Shown in pieces: positions 6,944-11,810 of a stretch of DNA of 11,810 bases. Every line of letters starts with the position of its first letter. Within the stretch, counting starts at the first letter, position 1. Below the pieces are notes generated by a model. It had not been told where the DNA came from, made no database searches, and saw only the letters and a list, made by a program, of their open reading frames with translations. Origin of the DNA: Saccoglossus kowalevskii (Eukaryota > Hemichordata > Enteropneusta > Harrimaniidae); NCBI RefSeq assembly GCF_000003605.2, contig NW_003156742.1, positions 190,944 through 202,753 of the forward strand. The letters run 5' to 3'. Both the position numbers and the translations under genes were made by a program.

Positions 6944-7410
6944 TTGGCAACACAGTGAAGCTAATATACTATTTAGAGTAGTACACATTCGGCAAAGCAA
7001 ACAAGATTGTTATGGAAATAAATAGGCAAGGCAGGCAGGTATTCATAAATTATATCACTCAAGAATTATTTGTCATTATTTTAATTTTTACCATTTTTGA
7101 CTACCACACAGTCTAAATAGGTGTATGCTTTGATCCACTGCATAGGTTGAGCAGAAATTATAAATGTTTGTATAATATTTACATTGCTATGTAGCTCCAT
7201 TTGTACCGCCAATACCATGAAAGTCAATGTTTAAATATCTTCCTTATCCACCTTAAGGATATATTGGATAGATTATGAACAGAATACAGCAGCGTTTAAA
7301 TTTATTGAATATACTTTGTTTAAAATCGTGTATGGATGATAAGTTTTTTTTCTGACTTTGTTTTGAAAGTTGGTTAGATAGCAGTGTTAAAATTAGTGTT
7401 TTTATTTCAG
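6944..7410. other. Non-coding stretch, nothing recognised
   Basis: AT-rich DNA without an identifiable gene. The only small details are a GGCA-rich patch near 7027-7040 and an 8-bp palindrome CCTTAAGG near 7250. Confidence 0.5.
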
Positions 7411-7662
7411 GTTATTTAAGAAAAGAAAAAAAAATGCTAGAAAGTTTTCTGGAAGAATAGTCATTCTGTTTAAATCGATTTTAAGAGAAGATCTTAGTAA
7501 AATCAATAGTATATGCAAGCAAATAGGTAATGTGAATTAAAATGGAGAATTCTTTGGTCTAGATAAAGACCTTTTTATATCTGCAATGTATATATTCCAC
7601 CAACAGGTTCATCATATTACAACAGTAGTTATCTTACAGGCCAAGATATTTATGGACATTTA
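7411..7662 (+). pseudogene. Non-LTR retrotransposon endonuclease fragment
   Basis: This is a piece of the ORF2 apurinic-like (exonuclease-endonuclease-phosphatase) endonuclease, read on plus. Visible motifs are NARKFSGRIVILFK, then FFGLDKDLFISAMYI, then, after a one-base shift near 7591, PPTGSSYYNSSYLTGQDIYG. The YIPP-like motif and the following SSYY are typical of CR1/L2/RTE-type endonucleases. An in-frame TAA at about 7534-7540 and the shift make it dead. Both ends of the domain are missing. It lies head-to-head with the reverse transcriptase fragment on minus, so this piece is inverted relative to the rest of the element, or comes from a second copy. Confidence 0.75.
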
Positions 7663-8041
7663 TAACAGATGAAAACCTTTAATATGAATATCATGGAAAT
7701 GATAATCCCTTCATCCATGCTATCAGTGACGTCCGAGATTAAATCAGCAAGGGCGAGCTTTGTGCTGTACTTTTTACGAAAACCGTACTGAGTATTTAAA
7801 AGAATGTTAAATTGGTCGAGAAATGCCATAAGTTGATTTTTAACCACAGATTCAATTATTTTACTAAGCACAGGCAATACTGAGATTGGTCTATAATTAT
7901 TTATATCTAAAGCAGATCCTTTTTTATAGATAGGTGTAATTTTAGTATATTTTAATGCATCCGGGAATTTGCCTTGGATCAGACAGCAGTTGACAATATG
8001 TGTGAGTGGACCGGAAATGATATTGATATAATATCAATATC
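7650..8041 (-). pseudogene. Non-LTR reverse transcriptase fragment
   Basis: This is part of a CR1/L2-like ORF2 reverse transcriptase, read from 8041 down. It shows ISGPLTHIVNCCLIQGKFPD, TPIYKKGSALDINNYRPISV, LPVLSKIIESVVKNQL and QYGFRKKYSTKLALADLI, the standard finger-to-palm run of non-LTR enzymes. It fades at the first palm motif, which reads MIFILKVF where FxDLxxAF is expected, so the first catalytic Asp is gone and everything after it is missing. The frame is open up to the palindrome at 8019-8041, where it joins sequence from the ORF2 start. It is inactive: the catalytic core is deleted. Confidence 0.88.
8019..8041. repeat. Palindrome at a retrotransposon deletion junction
   Basis: Perfect 11-bp arms GATATTGATAT (8019-8029) and ATATCAATATC (8031-8041) surround a single A. 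On minus, the ORF2 N-terminus runs into it from one side and the reverse transcriptase leaves on the other side in a different frame. The palindrome therefore marks the point where the endonuclease and the start of the reverse transcriptase were lost. Confidence 0.75.
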
Positions 8042-8122
8042 TATACCTGTATTAAATTGCTCCACACTATAAGACCGGCAGTTATATTTGACAGTTGTTT
8101 GTTCTGTATCAGCGGAGTTCAT
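8030..8122 (-). pseudogene. Start of retrotransposon ORF2
   Basis: The ATG at 8122-8120 begins MNSADTEQTTVKYN, followed by CRSYSVEQFNTGID. This resembles the short leader before the endonuclease in CR1/L2-like ORF2 proteins, where a C-x-Y-Y/S-x-x-x-x-F-N pattern is common. It starts 36 bases after the ORF1 stop, the usual tight ORF1-ORF2 spacing. It ends after about 30 codons at the palindrome junction. Confidence 0.55.
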
Positions 8123-8158
8123 AGTTAGTGTTTGTCTTACCGATTGGACATTTACAAG

Positions 8159-8788
8159 TTAGTTGATTTGGTCAATATCATTTGCTGAATGGACTTTTAC
8201 AACTGGAGATCCTTCGTCTTTTCTGGCAAATATCTTCCCATTTTGATTTCAAATAAATTTCCATTTCGCGGCTTTGCGTTTGTTATTTGTTTCATGAAAA
8301 AGTTTCTTGTTATTTTCGGTAAGCTGCTCGTTTATATAAATCCGTTTGTTTGTTCGTTGTAATCCTCCAATTTTTATATCTGATGTAGATTTATTATTAT
8401 ACGTTTTTCTTTGCTTTATATAATTTATTTCTGATACTTCTTCTTGTAAAGAGGGCGATAACCTCAGATGAGCGTTGCCCTGGTTTCAATGGCAGCCGTG
8501 ACTGATATCAATGTCACTTCTGATACTTGAATTCCTGCTAGATCGGCTATTTTAATTATTATTTCGTCAGTATTTTCACCTTGTACTTCAGGTATTCCCT
8601 GTATTTCTAGGTTATTGCGCCTTGTATACTGCTGCATTGTTTCGATGTCGTTTTCTGCCTTGTTCAGCTTATCTTCTGTACTTACTCGTCACTTTCTCGC
8701 GCAATTTCTTATTTTCCTGTTGTAAGTCTTGCATTTGTTTTCTATAGCTCTCAAAAAATGTATTCATATAGTCTACGGATCTTTGCAT
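8159..8788 (-). pseudogene. Non-LTR retrotransposon ORF1 protein, broken
   Basis: This is an ORF1 nucleic-acid-binding protein, read from the ATG at 8788 to a TAA at 8159. In order it shows a coiled coil (YRKQMQDLQQENKKLREKV), then after a frame change near 8690 the conserved YTRRNNLEIQGIPE, then after a second change near 8490 a C-terminal domain with NNKSTSDIKIGGLQRTNKR, IYINEQLTENNKKLF and NGKIFARKDEG. It ends VHSANDIDQIN. Two in-frame stops add to the frame changes: TGA in place of a codon after CH, and TGA after KWKFI. At about 210 codons the length is near complete. In intact elements this protein coats the RNA and acts as a chaperone for target-primed reverse transcription. Confidence 0.82.
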
Positions 8789-9640
8789 GATATTTACCTT
8801 AACAACGCTAAATAATCGATGGACACTGAACAATAAATATGGACAATATTTACCGATATCAGTGGTAGAGTAGTGGGAGACCTATTTGGCGAAGTAAATA
8901 TAATGTGGTAAGCCAGGTACTAGACTACTGTGTCGCATCAGTTTATAACATATTTGAAAATTGATCATCTGTGCATTGTCTTTTGCTATAACAAATTATG
9001 ATATTAACCATGCAACTTTTGTCACATTGATTCCTACATCTACATCTAAATTCAATTTTGATACACATTTAAACTATTGAAATTACTTATAAAATTGTCT
9101 TAAAATAGCTTTGAATCAAAGACAAAACAACAATTATTCAGTGATATAATTTAATCTGCTGCAGATAAGTCAATGACATTTATTAATATTTAATTGAAAA
9201 AGCGAAAATAAATAAATCTAAAAGACACAAAAGATGTTAAGTGTCCTGTAAACCAACACATTTTAAGAAAAAATATAAAACAAGTTAAAGAATTCAATGA
9301 TTCTAACAGTAAACATACAATCCCCTCTCATAACTGAACTAATTATATTTCTACCCTTTACAATGTAAGTACGACACTGGACGAAGCTGTGTAGTTAACA
9401 AATTGTATAGAGTGGACAATTTCCCATTTAAATGGAATAGAAGTCACTGTTATTAGATGTTACAGATGTAAACAAATACAGATTATATCTGTCATCGTTT
9501 AGACTCATCGAGGTTCTGGACGGAACTCGACTCAGTGATTTGAAAACAATTACGATATGACCGTCGCTATTCGGACTACTATTTCTGACAGTTGGTATTC
9601 GCGGTTACTAATATAGTCAACGATTAATCAAAAGATATGA
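8789..9640. other. AT-rich stretch, possible retrotransposon 5' region then nothing recognised
   Basis: The first 100-150 bases may be the 5' untranslated part of the minus-strand retrotransposon. Beyond that no gene was found. A small hairpin with one bulged base lies at 9508-9530 (TCGA-GTTC arms pairing with GAAC-TCGA). Confidence 0.45.
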
Positions 9641-9652
9641 CATGTTCAGTAC

Positions 9653-9765
9653 TTAGTGTGATTGGCTGTATGATTGAAGGTTACGCCCGTTAGAGTCTTT
9701 ATACTGCTTTGTAATTGGTTATGGTTTTGGAAATGAATAAAGTTGTTTTAGTTGGTCCTGGCGAG
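9653..9765 (+). promoter_or_regulatory. LTR-like or promoter-like block A
   Basis: Reverse CCAAT boxes (ATTGG at 9661 and 9714), a CTTTATAC TATA-like word at 9697-9704 and AATAAA at 9736-9741 lie within about 80 bases, followed by TGGTCCTGGCGAG. A close TATA plus poly(A) hexamer is how LTR U3-R-U5 segments look, and a TGG-initial stretch could be a primer-binding site. No second LTR or gag/pol was found, so this stays a suggestion. Confidence 0.3.
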
Positions 9766-9792
9766 AACACCACGACAGACGCGGTCTAAGGC

Positions 9793-9849
9793 AGTCTTGG
9801 GGCGAGTCTTGGGCTAGTCTTGGGTCAGCCTTGCGATAGTCTTGGGGAC
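9793..9849 (+). repeat. Minisatellite of five 11-12 base units
   Basis: Five tandem units of AGTCTTGGGNN (one unit reads AGCCTTGCGAT) run from 9793 to 9849. The unit length alternates 12, 11, 11, 11, 12. The preceding GCGGTCTAAGGC (9780s) resembles the A-box of a tRNA-Leu gene, but no matching B-box follows. Confidence 0.75.
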
Positions 9850-9860
9850 TTTTCCCCAGG
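9841..9860. repeat. Hairpin with a kappaB-like core
   Basis: TGGGGA (9843-9848) and TCCCCA (9853-9858) pair around CTTT, extendable to eight pairs with one wobble. The stem core GGGGACTTTTCCCC resembles a Rel/NF-kappaB site but is one base longer in the middle than the classic ten-base form. It closes the minisatellite. Confidence 0.4.
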
Positions 9861-10084
9861 GCGCTGTGTCTTATAGAGTGCTCGACTGACCGACTAAAGA
9901 CGAGAGTTGAAATGTATTTTGTTGTGTCCGTCTATTTGACTGTAAAGGTTTAAGTGACTTTCCCAATCCCGCACCTCAAGGGGACGCGATAGAGAGACGA
10001 GACGAAATATTCCCCCCTTACACGTGTGGAGAACCCAGAGAAGAAGAATTTCCCCCTCATACTATCACAAGTGTTTAATTGTGA

Positions 10085-10265
10085 CCAATCACAGTTCGGC
10101 CTCGTTTTGCCGCCTATATTTTGAAATTTAGTTGCATAGTTTACGACTAAATGTGTTTCCTTCCACGTTCGCATAGAGGGTATAAATACCCATGATTACT
10201 GTTACATTTCATGTATTACCAGTTGCCTCAGTACTCTATGTCAGTTTACTCCGTATTACAATAAA
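10085..10265 (+). promoter_or_regulatory. CCAAT/TATA promoter-like block B with close poly(A) signal
   Basis: CCAAT lies at 10085-10089 and TATAAATA at 10181-10188, inside a perfect palindrome GGGTAT AA ATACCC (10178-10191). Two initiator-like TCAGT words lie at 10228 and 10241, and AATAAA at 10260-10265. The spacing fits an RNA polymerase II promoter with a start near 10210-10245. The poly(A) hexamer only 80 bases past the TATA box again suggests an LTR remnant rather than a host gene promoter. No coding exon was recognised downstream. Confidence 0.4.
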
Positions 10266-10538
10266 CCAATACTGTGTTTTTGCTACCATAAACTACGTTC
10301 GTGTGCCTCTCTGTCATTTATAATTGCCTTTAGCGTGAGCAGTAGTATATCCACAAACTACTCTCCCACACAACACTCAATCTTCATAATTACACTGTTT
10401 CCCCTCGTAATGTCGTACATGCAGTTGCTCAAAAGTACAGTCATAGATCATTGGTTTGGGGAGCCTTCACTTTTATCGTTCAAAACAGACGGACGTAATC
10501 TAATAAAGAATATTTCATAAACAAGTAAACTCAAAGGT

Positions 10539-10990
10539 AACACATGGAAATTCTTTGTCAATAATCTACAAGAGATTACTGATAGTTGTGATGATAACTT
10601 GAAAAAAATAAAACAAACATATATTGATAATATATGGCTACCGTCTATTCAGAAAGCTGAAAATAATAAACTACACACTTACACAGAATTTAGAACAAGT
10701 AGCTGTTCTACCAATAGAAAGACTGAGATATCTAAGAATACCTCCAGAAGCAAAGAATTAAGGAATTATATTCATTGTAATAGTCGAAAAATGGCAACTA
10801 AATGCTTTAGTACAATGTAACCACCAAGGCATATCGGATGCACATTCTTTGATACAATTTCACTGTATGAGAGCATTCTGAGATTACAAAAACAAAACAA
10901 AAGCTACATATACGCCTTACTAAATTTGTAAATGAAATTTTCATGTTTTCAAAAGTACGGCAACCGAGGAAGGTCACGACTACGCATATA
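10539..10990 (+). pseudogene. Probable C-terminal remnant of a non-LTR ORF2
   Basis: From 10539 one frame reads NTWKFFVNNLQEITDSCDD, then IKQTYIDNIWLPSIQKAENN and KLHTYTEFRT. This resembles the region after the reverse transcriptase in CR1/L2-like ORF2 proteins (...I.Q..ID.W...I......LRTY..FK). In the next frame EQVAVLPIERLRYLRIPPEA (10693 on) resembles the conserved L.IE.GR....P motif that precedes the terminal Cys/His cluster. A later frame holds TKFVNEIFMFSKVR, typical of the extreme C-terminus. The intervening parts are deleted and stops are present. The call rests on loose motif similarity and on the 3' tail that follows. Confidence 0.45.
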
Positions 10991-11190
10991 CAATAGTTTT
11001 TTCATTTAGGTTTTTTCTTTGTTTTTCATTTACTTTACACTTTTTGACTTTGAATCACCATTTTCATTTCATTTTTAATATGTAGATGGATTTAAACATG
11101 ATTCTATACCTACTTTTTTTTTTATTTAGAATCACATGTATAAACTAATCACAAAATTACATTTAGATTTTAAGTTATATTCCTTTTATG

Positions 11191-11211
11191 AATAAAGTTC
11201 TGATTCTGAAT
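11191..11211 (+). repeat. Non-LTR 3' tail with poly(A) signal and TTCTGA repeat
   Basis: AATAAA (11191-11196) runs straight into TTCTGATTCTGA, a short tandem repeat. A poly(A)-like hexamer followed by a short simple repeat is the usual 3' end of CR1/L2-like invertebrate elements. It fixes the end of the remnant starting at 10539. Confidence 0.5.
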
Positions 11212-11810
11212 TTATTTCGATTTTTAATTTTGTTTAAAACTCAATTTTATTTTAAAAACAATTTCACAATTTAATTACGAGTTCCATTCATATTTTATAC
11301 TAGCATTTTATTTAGTTATTAAAACACATTTTCATTCTGAATTAATATTGAATTTGCTTTTTAAATGATTTTGTTTCGATTCGCACATTCAGATTTGCTT
11401 TTATCTTTTTGCCCTTTGACCCATGGAACTTGTCCAACCATTAAGTTCTCGGGCTTAAGATCTACTTGGTAGGATAGCAAACACAGGCAAGTATATGTGG
11501 ATTACTAAGATGTAAAGGATGGATTTCATGCAGTATTATTGTTATATAAATGAGTGTGTGTTCATAGCTGCACAGGAAGTCAACTGAATGACAGTGAACT
11601 GGAGAGCGAGTCGATAGTGCAACGCAGACCACATGAATATCTGACAATGAATGATTGTTATGATCGACATAGCTGCTGCATGGAACTCCATCTGAAATTT
11701 TCATTCGGTGCATGTACGATATTCTCTTGACTCAATCTGATAAAATCTGATGTAGTGTACGGGCTTTAATTATTTAGCTATGAAGTTATTTATTTTATTT
11801 TTATTACTTT
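11212..11810. other. AT-rich flank, nothing recognised
   Basis: No gene, known repeat or clear regulatory motif was found. The open frame on minus at 11462-11713 has no recognisable protein features and is treated as chance. Confidence 0.5.

Noticed and set aside
9780-9800. tRNA-Leu A-box-like GCGGTCTAAGGC, possible SINE head
   Set aside because: No B-box (GGTTCGAATCC-like) follows at the required distance, and the downstream sequence is a minisatellite.
9950-10174. 74-residue minus open frame
   Set aside because: It lies in promoter-like sequence and has no recognised features.
11462-11713. 83-residue minus open frame
   Set aside because: Its composition is rich in His, Ser and Cys without any motif, and no splice or promoter context supports it.
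1-11810. CRISPR array, bacterial operon, rRNA or tRNA gene
   Set aside because: No regularly spaced repeats, ribosome-binding-site-led gene runs, or RNA gene hallmarks were seen on either strand.

Overview
The window is AT-rich animal nuclear DNA. The evidence is a spliced C-type lectin gene with GT-AG introns, a THAP-type cut-and-paste transposase of the kind common in marine invertebrates, and several broken non-LTR retrotransposon pieces. There is no bacterial gene organisation. A marine invertebrate, probably a mollusc or other lophotrochozoan, fits best; that placement is inference from gene and repeat style.

Layout. 183-1749 (minus): a nearly full-length THAP/DDE_Tnp_4 (ISL2EU-like) transposase, broken by three frame changes. 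1750-2220: AT-rich DNA, probably the 5' part of that element. 2222-2735: a CpG-rich, promoter-like block with a DR4 nuclear-receptor motif, a hairpin and a TATA-like box. 2736-4060: no recognised gene, but a short diverged repeat occurs three times. 4066-4093: a perfect 9-bp hairpin overlapping an NRF1-like site. 4135-5273 (plus): a secreted single-CTLD lectin in three exons, complete except that the signal peptide and the lectin domain lie in different frames. 5274-6300: non-coding, with a good CTCF-like motif at 6218-6232. 6314-6937: a non-autonomous inverted-repeat element (MITE) with nested terminal repeats. 7411-8788: a rearranged CR1/L2-like non-LTR retrotransposon, with ORF1, the ORF2 start and part of the reverse transcriptase on minus and an endonuclease fragment inverted on plus. 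9650-10300: two promoter/poly(A)-like blocks and a small minisatellite, perhaps LTR remains. 10539-11211 (plus): the probable C-terminus and 3' tail of another non-LTR element. 11212-11810: AT-rich, nothing recognised.

The only plausible host gene is the lectin. It keeps the four canonical CTLD cysteines, the WIG motif, a QPN triplet where EPN or QPD is usual, and WDD in the WND position, so it is a possible secreted sugar-binding immune-type lectin. Everything else recognised is mobile-element debris or regulatory-looking DNA. No new multi-gene system was found. The best leads are the nested-repeat MITE, the retrotransposon rearrangement at a palindrome, the lectin frame break, and the CTCF-like and DR4 motifs.
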